This document shows, in pieces, positions 42,589-51,061 of a stretch of DNA of 64,000 nt. Both the position numbers and the translations under genes were made by a program. The notes beneath the pieces are model-generated. The model was not told the DNA's origin. It saw only the letters and a list, made by a program, of their open reading frames with translations, and did not search any database. The stretch covers positions 310,001-374,000 of the forward strand of contig NZ_WSEN01000010.1 of assembly GCF_009758255.1 (NCBI RefSeq). The letters are read 5' to 3'. This DNA comes from Microbacterium sp. MAH-37. Lineage in GTDB: Bacteria > Actinomycetota > Actinomycetes > Actinomycetales > Microbacteriaceae. Positions within the stretch are counted from its first letter, which is position 1. Each line of letters begins with the position of its first letter.

Positions 42589-43020
42589 ATGGAGATCTGG
42601 ATGTGGGCCGTCGGCCTGATCGTGCTCTTCCTCGTCGTCGGCTGGTCGCTGAAGTCGATGCGCCCCTCGGTGCCGGCTCCGCCCCCGGACCCGGCTGCGG
42701 CCGGCTCCCTGTCGGAGATCGACGCCCTCGTCGCATCGGGGAACAAGGTCGCGGCGATCAAGCGCCTGCGCGAGCTGTCGCCGATGTCGCTGAAGGACGC
42801 GAAGGAACGCATCGACGCCTGGGAGACCGGGGCGATCACCGTTCCGGCGCCGGCCGCGCCGGTGCAGGCCGCGGAACTGCCGGCGGAGGCCGCGGCGGAG
42901 ATCGACCGTCTCATCGCCGCGGGGCAGCCGATCAGCGCGATCAAGCTCTACCGCGAGCGCACCGGCGTGGGCCTCGCCGAGGCGAAGCGCGCCATCGACG
43001 CGTGGGGGCCACGCACCTGA
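42589..43020 (+). CDS. Membrane-anchored protein with two L7/L12-like helical modules
   Basis: Protein of 143 residues. One N-terminal span (MWAVGLIVLFLVVGWSL) is followed by a Pro-rich linker and two copies of a helix-turn-helix-like unit: KVAAIKRLRELSPMSLKDAK near 51-70 and PISAIKLYRERTGVGLAEAK near 116-135, each followed by a RIDAW/AIDAW end. These units resemble the C-terminal domain of ribosomal protein L7/L12 (the IKVVRE-TGLGLKEAK pattern). I know of no assigned function. It lies 8 nt behind the aldolase gene. Confidence 0.75.
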   Translation: MEIWMWAVGLIVLFLVVGWSLKSMRPSVPAPPPDPAAAGSLSEIDALVASGNKVAAIKRLRELSPMSLKDAKERIDAWETGAITVPAPAAPVQAAELPAEAAAEIDRLIAAGQPISAIKLYRERTGVGLAEAKRAIDAWGPRT

Positions 43021-43093
43021 CGACGCTCCGCCGCTTTGGTATACCAGAAGGAGGCCGGCGCCTCGCCTGCCCTTCGCACTCCAGGAGACTTCC

Positions 43094-43687
43094 ATGTCCG
43101 CAGCATCCGCCGACCTTCTCGCCGCCGCCTCCGCCGGTGACGCCGACGCCGTCCGCGCCGCGCTCGCAGCCGGCGCCGACATCGAGGCCCGCGGCCGCGG
43201 CGGCATGACGCCGCTCATCACCGCGACCAAGGCGAACAACGTCGAGGCGGCGCGCGCACTGATCGACGCGGGCGCCGACGTGAACGCGAAGGACGACATC
43301 CAGGACTCGGCGTACCTCTACGCCGGCGCCCGCGGTCACGATGAGATCCTGCGCCTGACGCTCGACCACGGCGCCGATCTGAAGAGCGTCAACCGCTTCG
43401 GCGGCACGGCGTTGATCCCGGCATCCGAGCGCGGCCTGATCCCGACGATCGAAATCCTGCTCGAGGCGGGCGTCGACCCGAACCACATCAACCGGCTGCA
43501 CTGGACGGCCCTGCACGAGGCGATCGAGCTCGGCGACGGATCCGACCATTACGCCGAGGTCGTACGCGTGCTCATCGAGGGCGGCTCCGACCTGAGCATC
43601 CGCGACGGAAACGGCGACCTGCCGCGTGAGATGGCGGCGCAGCGCGGTTACCGCAACATCGTCGCCGTGATCGACGCCGCAGGATGA
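43094..43687 (+). CDS. Ankyrin-repeat protein
   Basis: Cytosolic protein of 197 residues made of about five ankyrin repeats: DADAVRAALAAGADIEARGR, GMTPLITATKANNVEAARAL, YLYAGARGHDEILRLTLDHG and HWTALHEAIELGDGSDHYAE among them. Ankyrin repeats mediate protein binding; there is no catalytic domain. AGGAG lies before the ATG, and the stop overlaps the start of the TauE/SafE-type permease. Bacterial ankyrin proteins of this size are sometimes linked to oxidative-stress genes; no such gene adjoins this one. Confidence 0.88.
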   Translation: MSAASADLLAAASAGDADAVRAALAAGADIEARGRGGMTPLITATKANNVEAARALIDAGADVNAKDDIQDSAYLYAGARGHDEILRLTLDHGADLKSVNRFGGTALIPASERGLIPTIEILLEAGVDPNHINRLHWTALHEAIELGDGSDHYAEVVRVLIEGGSDLSIRDGNGDLPREMAAQRGYRNIVAVIDAAG

Positions 43688-44415
43688 TGGAGCTCGCCCC
43701 GTTCGCCTGGGGGCTGCTGGCGGCCGCAGCCCTGATCGCCGGGCTCGGAAAGACCGCCGTGCCCGGCGCCGCGACCATCTCGGTCGTGCTGCTGGCGGCG
43801 GTGCTGCCCGCACGCACGTCGACGGCCACCATGCTGCTGCTGTTCATGGTCGGGGACGTGTTCGCGCTGATCGCCTACCGGCGGCACGCGCACTGGCCGA
43901 CCCTGCTGCGGCTCGCGCCGGCCGTGATCGTCGGCCTGCTGGCCGGGTTCCTGTTCCTGATGCTCGCGGGCGACGCCACGGTGCGGCGCGCGATCGGCGT
44001 CATCCTGCTGCTGATGATCGCCGTCACGCTGTGGCGGCGCCGGCACGCCGACCAGAAGCCGGCCGGTCCGCTGCTCGGCCTGTCGTACGGCGGGCTCGCC
44101 GGGTTCACGACGATGGTCGCGAACTCCGGCGGGCCGGTGATGTCGATGTACTTCCTCGCGACGCGAACGCCGGTGCAGGTGTTCCTCGGCACCTCGGCCT
44201 GGTTCTTCGCGATCGTGAACGTGATGAAGGTGCCGTTCCTCGCCGGGCTCGGCCTGTTCACGCCGCAGGTGCTGCTGATGGACCTCGTGCTCGCACCGCT
44301 GGTCGTCGTCGGCGCTCTCGCCGGCATCGCGCTCGCGAAGCGGATGCCGCAGCAGCTGTTCGACCGCATCGTGATCGTGTTCACGGTGCTGGGCGCGGTG
44401 TACCTGCTGTTCTGA
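43684..44415 (+). CDS. TauE/SafE-family sulfite/anion exporter-like membrane protein
   Basis: Integral membrane protein of 243 residues with about seven or eight spans and the TSUP internal duplication: first half LAAAALIAGLGKTAVPGAAT, second half LSYGGLAGFTTMVANSGGPV. The family moves sulfite, sulfoacetate or other small anions. Its ATG overlaps the ankyrin stop (ATGATG). The cargo cannot be read from sequence; no sulfur gene is adjacent. Confidence 0.85.
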   Translation: MMELAPFAWGLLAAAALIAGLGKTAVPGAATISVVLLAAVLPARTSTATMLLLFMVGDVFALIAYRRHAHWPTLLRLAPAVIVGLLAGFLFLMLAGDATVRRAIGVILLLMIAVTLWRRRHADQKPAGPLLGLSYGGLAGFTTMVANSGGPVMSMYFLATRTPVQVFLGTSAWFFAIVNVMKVPFLAGLGLFTPQVLLMDLVLAPLVVVGALAGIALAKRMPQQLFDRIVIVFTVLGAVYLLF

Positions 44416-44449
44416 CGGGCGACGCCGACGGATGGCGGACGATCCCGCA

Positions 44450-44485
44450 GATGGCGGACGATCGGTCGGCAAGCCGTCCGCCATC
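44450..44485. terminator. Hairpin between convergent genes
   Basis: Arms GATGGCGGACG (44450-44460) and CGTCCGCCATC (44475-44485) pair over 11 bp with a 14-nt loop. An extra copy of GATGGCGGACGATC (44431-44444) lies just upstream and could compete for the same partner arm. It lies between the TSUP and SDR genes. Confidence 0.65.
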
Positions 44486-44545
44486 CGCAGAATTCTCCGC
44501 CACCTGCAAGGCATGCCGACCGAACGGTCGAGGCCGGGTTCGGAC

Positions 44546-45376
44546 TCAGTCCAGGAAGATGTCCGGGAAGAGCGCGTCGTCGGGGGTGCCCGGCACCGCG
44601 GCGTAGCCGGAGAAGTCGGTCACGCCTGCCTCTTCGAGGACATCCTCGACGATGAGCGTCTGGCCGGTGCGCTGCGCGGACGGTGCGGAGATGACGGCGT
44701 ATGCGGCATCCGCGTAGATCTCCGGTATGCGGCTGACCTTCATCATGCGGTCACCCCCGAGGGCGAACTGCACGGCGGCGGTCGCGATGGTGGTGCGCGG
44801 CCAGAGCGTGTTGGCAGCGATCCCGGCATCCGCGAACTCGGCCGCCAACCCCAGGGTCGCCATCGTCATCCCGTACTTCGCCATCGTGTAGCCGGTGTGC
44901 GCGCCGAGCCAGCGGGGCGAGAGATTCAGCGGCGGCGAGAGCGACAGGATGTGCGGGTTCGCCGACTCGCGGAGCACCGGCACGGCCGCGCGGGACAGCA
45001 TGAACGTGCCGCGCACGTTGACGTCCTGCATGAGGTCGTACTTCTTCGCCGCGAGGTCGAGCGATCCCGACAGATCGATCACGCTGGCGTTGTTGATCAC
45101 GACGTCGATGCCGCCGAACTCACCCGCGGTCTTCATCACCGCCTCGGTGATGTCGTCGTCGTTGCGCACGTCTCCGACGATCGGCAGCGCCTGGCCGCCC
45201 GCCGCACGGATCTGCTCGGCGGCGGAGTGCACCGTACCCTCGAGCTTCGGATGCGGGGTGTCGGTCTTGGCCATCAGCGCGATGTTCGCGCCGTCGGCCG
45301 CCGCCCGCAGGGCGATCGCGAGGCCGATGCCGCGGCTGCCGCCGGACATCAGGATGGTCTTGCCTGCGAGGCTCAT
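44546..45376 (-). CDS. Short-chain dehydrogenase (HSDL2-like)
   Basis: Oxidoreductase of 276 residues. LAGKTILMSGGSRGIGLAIA is the cofactor site, NNAS follows, and GYTMAKYG supplies the Tyr-x-x-x-Lys pair. The sequence resembles HSDL2-type SDRs (KLEGTVHSAAEQIRAAGGQA, LSPPLNLSPRWLG). AAGGAG 6 nt upstream supports ATG 45376; an in-frame ATG at 45400 overlapping the previous stop is possible. It is the second gene of a two-SDR operon, perhaps in fatty-acyl metabolism. Confidence 0.85.
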   Translation of the reverse strand: MSLAGKTILMSGGSRGIGLAIALRAAADGANIALMAKTDTPHPKLEGTVHSAAEQIRAAGGQALPIVGDVRNDDDITEAVMKTAGEFGGIDVVINNASVIDLSGSLDLAAKKYDLMQDVNVRGTFMLSRAAVPVLRESANPHILSLSPPLNLSPRWLGAHTGYTMAKYGMTMATLGLAAEFADAGIAANTLWPRTTIATAAVQFALGGDRMMKVSRIPEIYADAAYAVISAPSAQRTGQTLIVEDVLEEAGVTDFSGYAAVPGTPDDALFPDIFLD

Positions 45377-45396
45377 GGATGCTCCTTGGTCGTGGG

Positions 45397-46152
45397 TCAT
45401 TTCGGCGCCATGCGGATGGCACCGTCGAGTCGGATGGTCTCGCCGTTCAGGTAGCCGTTCTCGACGATGTTCTGCGCAAGGGCGGCGTACTCGTCGGGCC
45501 GGCCGAGGCGAGCCGGGTACGGCACCTGCTGACCGAGGGACTCCTGCGCTGCCTCGGGCAGGCCGGCGAGCATAGGGGTCTCCATGATGCCGGGGGCGAT
45601 CGTGCAGACGCGGATGCCGTAGCGCGCCAGTTCGCGGGCGATCGGCAGCGTCATCGCGTGCACGCCGCCCTTCGACGCCGAATAGGCGGGCTGACCGATC
45701 TGACCGTCGAACGCCGCGACGCTGGCGGTGTTGATGATCACACCGCGGTCGCCGCTCTCGGTGGGTTCGGCCTTCGAGATGACGGCGGCGGCCTGCGAGA
45801 TCACGTTGAAGGTGCCGACGAGATTGATGCGGATGATCCGCTCGAAGGCCGCGAGATCGGCCGGGTTGCCGTCACGGTCGAGAACCTTCGCGGGCGGGGC
45901 GATGCCTGCGCAGTTGACCACGATGCGCAGCGGGTCGAGCGCTTCTGCGACCGCGGCGCGCACCTGGTCCACGTCGGTGACGTCAGCAGGAGCGAAGAAT
46001 CCGCCGAGTTCGGCTGCGATCTCCGCACCGGCCGAGTTCGGCAGGTCGACGATCGTGACCTGGGCGCCTGCGGCGGCGAGTCGACGGGCTGTGGCGAGCC
46101 CGAGTCCACTGGCGCCGCCCGTCACGAGGGCGCCGGCTCCGCTGATCTGCAT
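45397..46152 (-). CDS. SDR, 3-hydroxyacyl-CoA dehydrogenase type II-like
   Basis: Oxidoreductase of 251 residues of the HSD10/FabG-like branch. [17 protein letters not shown] binds the cofactor, [20 protein letters not shown] carries the Ser and Tyr-Lys pair, and [14 protein letters not shown] at the C-terminus is characteristic of 3-hydroxyacyl-CoA dehydrogenase type 2. GAAGGAG precedes ATG 46152. It is followed directly by the HSDL2-like SDR, suggesting beta-oxidation-type chemistry. Confidence 0.87.
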   Translation of the reverse strand: MQISGAGALVTGGASGLGLATARRLAAAGAQVTIVDLPNSAGAEIAAELGGFFAPADVTDVDQVRAAVAEALDPLRIVVNCAGIAPPAKVLDRDGNPADLAAFERIIRINLVGTFNVISQAAAVISKAEPTESGDRGVIINTASVAAFDGQIGQPAYSASKGGVHAMTLPIARELARYGIRVCTIAPGIMETPMLAGLPEAAQESLGQQVPYPARLGRPDEYAALAQNIVENGYLNGETIRLDGAIRMAPK

Positions 46153-46217
46153 CTTGTTCTCCTTCGAACGGCGGCGTGCGACTGAGTTCCAGCTTATGTG
46201 GTTCTGAGTACTACCGC

Positions 46218-46257
46218 GAGGAACCCGTCGAAGCGAGCCTACGACAGGCGGTTCCTC
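46218..46257 (-). terminator. Hairpin at the end of the phosphotransferase gene
   Basis: GAGGAACC (46218-46225) and GGTTCCTC (46250-46257) form an 8-bp stem overlapping the stop of the kinase-like gene. The loop of 24 nt is long, so this is only a likely terminator. Confidence 0.5.
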
Positions 46258-46993
46258 ACGTCGCGTTCCACAGGTCGCGGTAGTAGGCGAGGCGCTCCCG
46301 ATCGGGCTCGACACCGTACGCCTCGATGAGCGCGTCCTCCCACCCCGGCCCGTAGTTCCACTCGGTGCTCATCGACGCGACGGCGATGTCGGCCCACCGA
46401 TCAGCAGCCCCGAGGGCGGCGAGATCGACGTGTGCGAGCGCCCGCCCGTCGTCGCCGATCAGCGTGTTCGGGCAGCAGGCGTCGGCGTGGCACACCACGA
46501 GCCTCTCGACCGGCGGCGCGTCGTGCAGGCGCTCCGGAACCCGGATGCCGCGGTCCGCGGCGTTCGCTATCCGCGACGGAACACCCCAGTCCCAGGGGCA
46601 CTCCGCGACCGGGAGTGCGTCATGCAGCATCCGGAGCCCCCCGCCGACGGCACGCACCGCCGTGGCGGGGTCGGCGATCCAGCGCGGCGCGACTGCGCTC
46701 TCACCGTCGATCGCGGCGGTCACGAGCCACTCGTGCGTATCGTCCTCGCCCTGGTCGAGCACCCGCGGAGCACGGATGAAGCGGCCGGCCCACGTCATCC
46801 GCTCGGCCTCGTCGCGCAGGCTGGACTCGGCGTTGCGCGGACCCCACTTGACGAAGAAGACGTCACCGGTCGTCGGCGTCGCCCGGAAGGTCAGCCCCCC
46901 GATGTTATTCAGCCAGACGCATTCCAGCGCGGCACCGCGGGCGAGTTCGCGAACGCGATCGGGTACGGGAACAGGGTCGGCGGGGATGGTCAT
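46256..46993 (-). CDS. APH-family small-molecule kinase (aminoglycoside-phosphotransferase-like)
   Basis: Protein-kinase-fold phosphotransferase of 245 residues. An ATP-binding Lys is in VFFVKWGP, the catalytic loop is [15 protein letters not shown] (His-x-Asp-x4-Asn near residue 190), and the metal Asp is in [10 protein letters not shown]. This matches APH(3')-type enzymes, but most chromosomal members act on other compounds, so resistance should not be assumed. The start at 46993 (MTIPADP) has GAGGATGG upstream. It is monocistronic. Confidence 0.82.
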   Translation of the reverse strand: MTIPADPVPVPDRVRELARGAALECVWLNNIGGLTFRATPTTGDVFFVKWGPRNAESSLRDEAERMTWAGRFIRAPRVLDQGEDDTHEWLVTAAIDGESAVAPRWIADPATAVRAVGGGLRMLHDALPVAECPWDWGVPSRIANAADRGIRVPERLHDAPPVERLVVCHADACCPNTLIGDDGRALAHVDLAALGAADRWADIAVASMSTEWNYGPGWEDALIEAYGVEPDRERLAYYRDLWNAT

Positions 46994-47078
46994 GGATCCA
47001 TCCTCGCCGAATGCCGCCCCTTCGTCTCGTCGCCGGCGCTCCTCACTCAGAGGCCGGTACCCACGTCCGACCCCGGCC

Positions 47079-47113
47079 CCTGAGCGAGCGCAGCGAGACG
47101 AAGGGCGCTCAGG
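47079..47113 (-). terminator. Hairpin behind the DyP peroxidase gene
   Basis: CCTGAGCG (47079-47086) and CGCTCAGG (47106-47113) form an 8-bp stem around GAGCGCAGCGAGACGAAG and overlap the peroxidase stop. The loop word is common in intergenic hairpins of related actinobacteria. Confidence 0.5.
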
Positions 47114-48320
47114 CTCGGGAACCCAGCAGCGTCTCCCCGATGAACCCGCCCTCCGCACATCCGGGTGGCACGGCGAACACGGCGGAGCCGATCGGAACGG
47201 TCCACTCGTTCAGCAGGTCGAGCTGGTCCAGCCGGCGCTGCATCGGCGTGAACTGCTTGTCCACATCGGCCTGGAAGGCCACGAAGATCAGCCCGGACTC
47301 CGAGACGCCCTCACCGCCCGGATGCTCGTCGTAGTTGTACGCGCGCCGGAAGATGCGCTCACCGTCCTCGCCGCGGGCACGGCGGATGTGAGCGAACGCG
47401 GGGATGACCGGGAATCCGATCGAGGTGGTCGCCTCGAAGTCCGGTTCGTCGAACTCGTCCGACCCGGTCAGCGGCGCGCCGTTCGCGAGCGTACGGCCCA
47501 CGGACGACTCCCGTCCCCCGCGATCCAGCCGGTCCCACTTGTCCAGATCCATCCGGATGCGGCGAATCACGACACCCGTCCCGCCGGCCATCCAGCCGTC
47601 GTCCGACCAGACCACCCGGTCGAAGTCTTTCGTCCCCGGCTCGGGATTCGCGGTGCCGTCGACCTGCCCGAACAGGTTGCGCATCGTCGTGCCCGGTCGC
47701 TCGGTGCCGTAGGCGCGGCGGAACCCTCGCTGCGTCCACCGGAGCGCGGCGAAGCCGCGCGCATCCTTCAGCAGCATCCGCACGGCGTGCGCGACGGTCA
47801 GCGGGTCGTCGCCGGCGACCTGGATCAGCAGATCGCCATCGGACAGCTCGGGTTGGAGCCGGTCGACGCCGAACGCGGGCAGCGGCGCGAGCCAGGCCGG
47901 CACCGTCCCCGCCGCCCTCGCCACGAAGCCGGGGCCGAAGCCGAACGTCGCCGTGAGGCGCGCCGGCGCCCCCGCCAGTTCGGGCTCGGAGTCGGCGAGC
48001 GCCGGTTTCCCCTGGGTGAGCCGTGCGGCGTCGTCGGTGAGGATGCGCATCAGCCGAACCAGCGCCTCGCGGTCCACCCCATCGTGCAGGTCGAGTCCGA
48101 GGAACACCCCGTGCGCCTGCGCGGCGGTGTCGATCCCGGCCTGGTGCCTGCCATGGAAAGGCACCACCTGCTCGCCGTTCATCGGCGGAGACGGAGGCGT
48201 GTCCGCGGCATCCGCCCTGTTCAGCATCAGATCGGCACCGACCGCGGCGGCGGCGCCGAGGCCGGCGACGGCTCCTCCGATCAGGAGCTGCCGCCGGGTG
48301 GCACCGGAACGATCACTCAC
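47109..48320 (-). CDS. Tat-exported Dyp-type heme peroxidase (EfeB-like)
   Basis: Heme peroxidase of 403 residues. A Tat signal (TRRQLLIGGAVAGLG) occupies about residues 1-40. The DyP motif GxxDG is GQVDGTANP near residue 220, and the proximal heme His is in PVIPAFAHIRRA. The exported EfeB/DyP class oxidises bulky phenolics or releases iron from heme. GTG 48320 follows GGAG and overlaps the PCuAC gene end by 8 nt. Co-transcription with copper-handling genes replaces the more usual EfeUO iron-uptake neighbours. Confidence 0.9.
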   Translation of the reverse strand: MSDRSGATRRQLLIGGAVAGLGAAAAVGADLMLNRADAADTPPSPPMNGEQVVPFHGRHQAGIDTAAQAHGVFLGLDLHDGVDREALVRLMRILTDDAARLTQGKPALADSEPELAGAPARLTATFGFGPGFVARAAGTVPAWLAPLPAFGVDRLQPELSDGDLLIQVAGDDPLTVAHAVRMLLKDARGFAALRWTQRGFRRAYGTERPGTTMRNLFGQVDGTANPEPGTKDFDRVVWSDDGWMAGGTGVVIRRIRMDLDKWDRLDRGGRESSVGRTLANGAPLTGSDEFDEPDFEATTSIGFPVIPAFAHIRRARGEDGERIFRRAYNYDEHPGGEGVSESGLIFVAFQADVDKQFTPMQRRLDQLDLLNEWTVPIGSAVFAVPPGCAEGGFIGETLLGSRA

Positions 48321-48816
48321 CGCTCTCCTCGTAGTTCTCGTTGGCCCCGGAGTAGTCCTTCACCGGGGCGGTGAACTCGTAGGTGGACTCGTCCGAGAAG
48401 GTGAGCGTCACCGTCACCTCGTCGCCCGCCTTCAGTGGCGCGGTGAGACCCATCAGCATGATGTGGTTCCCGCCCGGCTCGAGCGCCACCCGGGCGTCGT
48501 GCGCGAGCGACAGTCCGCCCTCGATCGGGCGCATCGTCATCTCGCCGGCATCGTTCTGCACGGTCTCATGCAGCTCGGTCATCTCGGCCGCGTCGGTCTG
48601 CGCCGAGACGACGGTGGTGTCGTCGCCGCCATTGTTGACGAGCGTGCCGAACACGGCGGTCATGCCGTCGTCGGCGGCCTTGGCCCACGCGTCCTCGATG
48701 GTGACCGTCTGACCTGCGGTGCGTGCTGCCGGCTCCTCGGTGCCGGCCGCCGCGCAGCCGGTCAGCAGCAGGAAGGAGGCGGCGAGGAGGGCACTGAATC
48801 GGATGCTGGTCTTCAT
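48313..48816 (-). CDS. PCu(A)C copper chaperone lipoprotein
   Basis: Extracytoplasmic copper chaperone of 167 residues. A signal peptide ends in lipobox LLTGC near residue 21. The PCuAC copper ligands are present: LHETVQNDAGEMTM and later NHIMLMGLTAPLKAGD, giving the His/Met set. Such proteins deliver Cu(I) to cytochrome oxidase or other exported enzymes. It lies between CopC and the DyP peroxidase, overlapping the latter. Confidence 0.9.
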   Translation of the reverse strand: MKTSIRFSALLAASFLLLTGCAAAGTEEPAARTAGQTVTIEDAWAKAADDGMTAVFGTLVNNGGDDTTVVSAQTDAAEMTELHETVQNDAGEMTMRPIEGGLSLAHDARVALEPGGNHIMLMGLTAPLKAGDEVTVTLTFSDESTYEFTAPVKDYSGANENYEESGE

Positions 48817-48827
48817 GGTGATGCCTT

Positions 48828-49424
48828 TCACAGTTCTTCTGCCGCGCCGGTGGACGCAGCTGCCTTCTTCTTGCGCCGGATGACGAGGTACAGCACGTAG
48901 GCCGCGGCGGCGATCACCGCTCCGCCCAGACCGATGAAGAGTGCACGCGGCGGGCCGGCGGCCGCACCCTCGTCCTGCGCGTCGACCGCGGCGGGCGACG
49001 GGCTGGCGGATGCCGGCGAATCCGTCGTCATCGGCTTCGCATCGCCGATCGTGAACGGGATGACACCGGCGATCGGGTGCCCGTCCTCCGAGACGACCTG
49101 CCAGCGCACCTGGTAGCCGGCCTCGGGCATCGCCGGATCGAGCGGGATGGTCACGGTGTCGCCGTTCACGACGATGTCGCCGTCGATCCAGTCCTTGCCC
49201 GCGGCGTCGACGACGGCGGCACGCGCGCCGGCATCCGAGTCGTCCAGCACGAGCAGCTCGCCGGAGAAGACCATGGTCACCTCCTTCGGCGGTACGTCGA
49301 GGCGCGCGTCTGCGGCGGGATCGCTGGAGATGAGTTCGTCGTGCGCGGATGCGGGGACTGCGGTCGCGAGGATCACGAGGGCGGCAGCCGCCACCCCCGC
49401 CGCGAAAGTGCGGATGGGAGACAT
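48828..49424 (-). CDS. CopC-domain copper-resistance protein with C-terminal anchor
   Basis: Exported protein of 198 residues. The signal peptide (residues 1-27, ending VPASA) is followed by mature HDELISSDPAADARLD, where the N-terminal His is the classic CopC copper ligand. WQVVSEDGHPIAGVIPFTI holds the second ligand set. A Ser/Pro/Ala linker leads to a C-terminal span (ALFIGLGGAVIAAAAYVLYLV) and a KKK tail. It is the first gene of the copC - PCuAC - DyP operon (gaps of 11 nt and an overlap). Confidence 0.9.
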   Translation of the reverse strand: MSPIRTFAAGVAAAALVILATAVPASAHDELISSDPAADARLDVPPKEVTMVFSGELLVLDDSDAGARAAVVDAAGKDWIDGDIVVNGDTVTIPLDPAMPEAGYQVRWQVVSEDGHPIAGVIPFTIGDAKPMTTDSPASASPSPAAVDAQDEGAAAGPPRALFIGLGGAVIAAAAYVLYLVIRRKKKAAASTGAAEEL

Positions 49425-49545
49425 GGAGAAAGACCTCTCGTCGGGCGTCGTCGTACGACGCCGAACGTGCATACGGAAGCGCCGGGCACCGCAGAGGCAC
49501 CCGCGCGGAGATCACCGGCAGGCCGATTACGGCCGCCGGCGCGAG

Positions 49546-50151
49546 TCAGATCGCCGGATGCAGCGGCGGCGCGCGGCCGCGGAGCAGAGAGAGGAACGGG
49601 GCGGCGGGGAGACGCTCGGCCGCGCGCGAGGCGCAGCGCGGCGCCGTCGCGCGGGGGCGGGCCACCGGAGTCGCGTCGTCCAGGCGACTGCGCAGCCAGC
49701 GCACCGCCTGCACGGCCAGGTCGCGCAGCCCCAGCAGCATCCGCTCGCCTCGGTGCAGCGCCAGGATCGTCAGCAGCGCCGCAGCCGCGTGGCCGATCCA
49801 CATCCCGCCGTCGGCGATCACCTGCACCGTGAGGCCGGTGGTCTCTGGCAGTTGCAGCGGTGCGCCGTGCACGTGCCCTCCCGTGACGCCGGCCGGGGTG
49901 AGCATGCCCAGCACGAACAGCACATGGAACAGGAACTGGCTGACCAGCACCGAGATCGACAGCCGGAGCGCCGAGAGTCTGCGCCCGGCGAGCAGGACGC
50001 ACACCATGAGCGACAGCATCCACGGCACCAGGATCCCGAGTGGGCCGGGCATGGCCCCGCCGGCGGTGACGTGCGCGGCGAGGGCGACGAACGTCGCCGT
50101 CGAGGCGGCGGCGAACCCGCGGATGACCGCGGGTCTCCTGGATGGGCGCAC
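49546..50151 (-). CDS. Integral membrane protein of unknown function
   Basis: Hydrophobic protein of 201 residues, probably starting at GTG 50151 (VRPSRRPAVIRGF). About four spans are visible: FAAASTATFVALAAHVTAGG, GILVPWMLSLMVCVLLAG, ISVLVSQFLFHVLFVLG and GHAAAALLTILAL. A His-containing loop GGHVHGAPLQLP lies between spans 3 and 4, and the C-terminus is Arg/Ala/Pro-rich. It precedes the copper operon by 121 nt, and the His-rich loop makes a metal-related role possible. I do not recognise the family. Confidence 0.65.
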   Translation of the reverse strand: MRPSRRPAVIRGFAAASTATFVALAAHVTAGGAMPGPLGILVPWMLSLMVCVLLAGRRLSALRLSISVLVSQFLFHVLFVLGMLTPAGVTGGHVHGAPLQLPETTGLTVQVIADGGMWIGHAAAALLTILALHRGERMLLGLRDLAVQAVRWLRSRLDDATPVARPRATAPRCASRAAERLPAAPFLSLLRGRAPPLHPAI

Positions 50152-50176
50152 GACTCCTATTCTGTCAGCCTCCGTT

Positions 50177-50238
50177 GCTCCGGTCTCACTCGTTGCGGGT
50201 GTCAGAGCCGGAACACCCGCAACGAGTGAGACCGGAGC
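50177..50238 (-). repeat. Perfect 26-bp inverted repeat
   Basis: The left arm 50177-50202 (begins GCTCCGGTCTCACTCG) and the right arm 50213-50238 are exact complements over 26 nt with a 10-nt loop CAGAGCCGGA. It lies between the end of the EcfT gene and the start of the membrane-protein gene, both on the minus strand. The stem is much longer than an ordinary terminator and has no T-run. It could be a terminator, a small mobile-element remnant or a processing site. Confidence 0.75.
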
Positions 50239-50272
50239 GAGAAGGGGACCACCTCGCGGTGGGTGACGAAGC

Positions 50273-51061
50273 TCAGGACCAGATGAAGCGGAACGTCCCC
50301 GCCGCGACGGCCGCGGCGAGAGCGGCCACCATGATGAGGATGCCGCCGAGCAGCGCGACCGCGTCGCGCCGGTGCAGCCGGGACGGTCGCGCCCAGGTGC
50401 GCGGGATGTCGGAGCCGAAGCCCCGCGCCTCCATCGCCATCGCCAGCTTCGATCCGCGGCGCACCGCGAACACCAGCAGCACGAACGCCATCGAGAAGAA
50501 CCGGCGGAGGGCGCCATGGTCGCCGACACCCCGCGCACGTCGAGCGAGACCCATCGTGCGCCAGTCGTCCAGGAACAGCCCGAGCATCCGCGTGCCGGCG
50601 AGCACGCCCAGCACGAACCTGCTGGGCAGGTGCGCGACCTGGGCGAGCGCGTCGGCGACCTCGGTCGGGTCGGCGTGACCGAACAGCAGGATCGTCGGCA
50701 GCCCGAGCGCGATCACGCGCAGGCTGACGGCGATCGCGAGCCGCACGGACTCCTCGCTGATGGTGGCGACGCCGAAGCTCCAGTACACCTGGCCCGCGGG
50801 CTCGGCGTAGAGCAGCATGCTGAGGCCCGCGATCGGCGAGATCGCGGCGAGCAGCGCCATCCGGCCCAGCACGGTGCGCAGCGACAGGCCTGTGAGGGGG
50901 AGGCAGAGCAGCTGCAGCGCGATCGCGACCAGTCCGCTGACGACGTCGATCGACGCGAACAGCGGAATCGACAGCAGCAGCGCGAGCAGGATGCGGGTGA
51001 CCGGGTTCACCCCGTCGAGCCACGCGCCCCTGGTCGGCGCGGGGGCGACGACGGCGTTCAT
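50273..51061 (-). CDS. ECF transporter T component (EcfT / YkoC-like)
   Basis: Transmembrane coupling subunit of 262 residues with about five spans (ILLALLLSIPLFASIDVVSG first). The two cytosolic coupling helices carry the Ala-Arg-Gly motif in GLARRARGVG and AMEARGFGSDIPRT. Together with the double ATPase and the YkoE-like S component it forms a thiamine-precursor importer. Its start overlaps the ATPase stop (ATGA). Confidence 0.9.
   Translation of the reverse strand: MNAVVAPAPTRGAWLDGVNPVTRILLALLLSIPLFASIDVVSGLVAIALQLLCLPLTGLSLRTVLGRMALLAAISPIAGLSMLLYAEPAGQVYWSFGVATISEESVRLAIAVSLRVIALGLPTILLFGHADPTEVADALAQVAHLPSRFVLGVLAGTRMLGLFLDDWRTMGLARRARGVGDHGALRRFFSMAFVLLVFAVRRGSKLAMAMEARGFGSDIPRTWARPSRLHRRDAVALLGGILIMVAALAAAVAAGTFRFIWS

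Noticed and set aside
46256..46993. Acquired aminoglycoside-resistance gene
   Set aside because: The fold motifs fit, but there is no mobile element and no change in base use; chromosomal members of this family often have other substrates.
49425..49545. Small gene or riboswitch before copC
   Set aside because: No conserved riboswitch blocks and no credible frame with a ribosome site were found.
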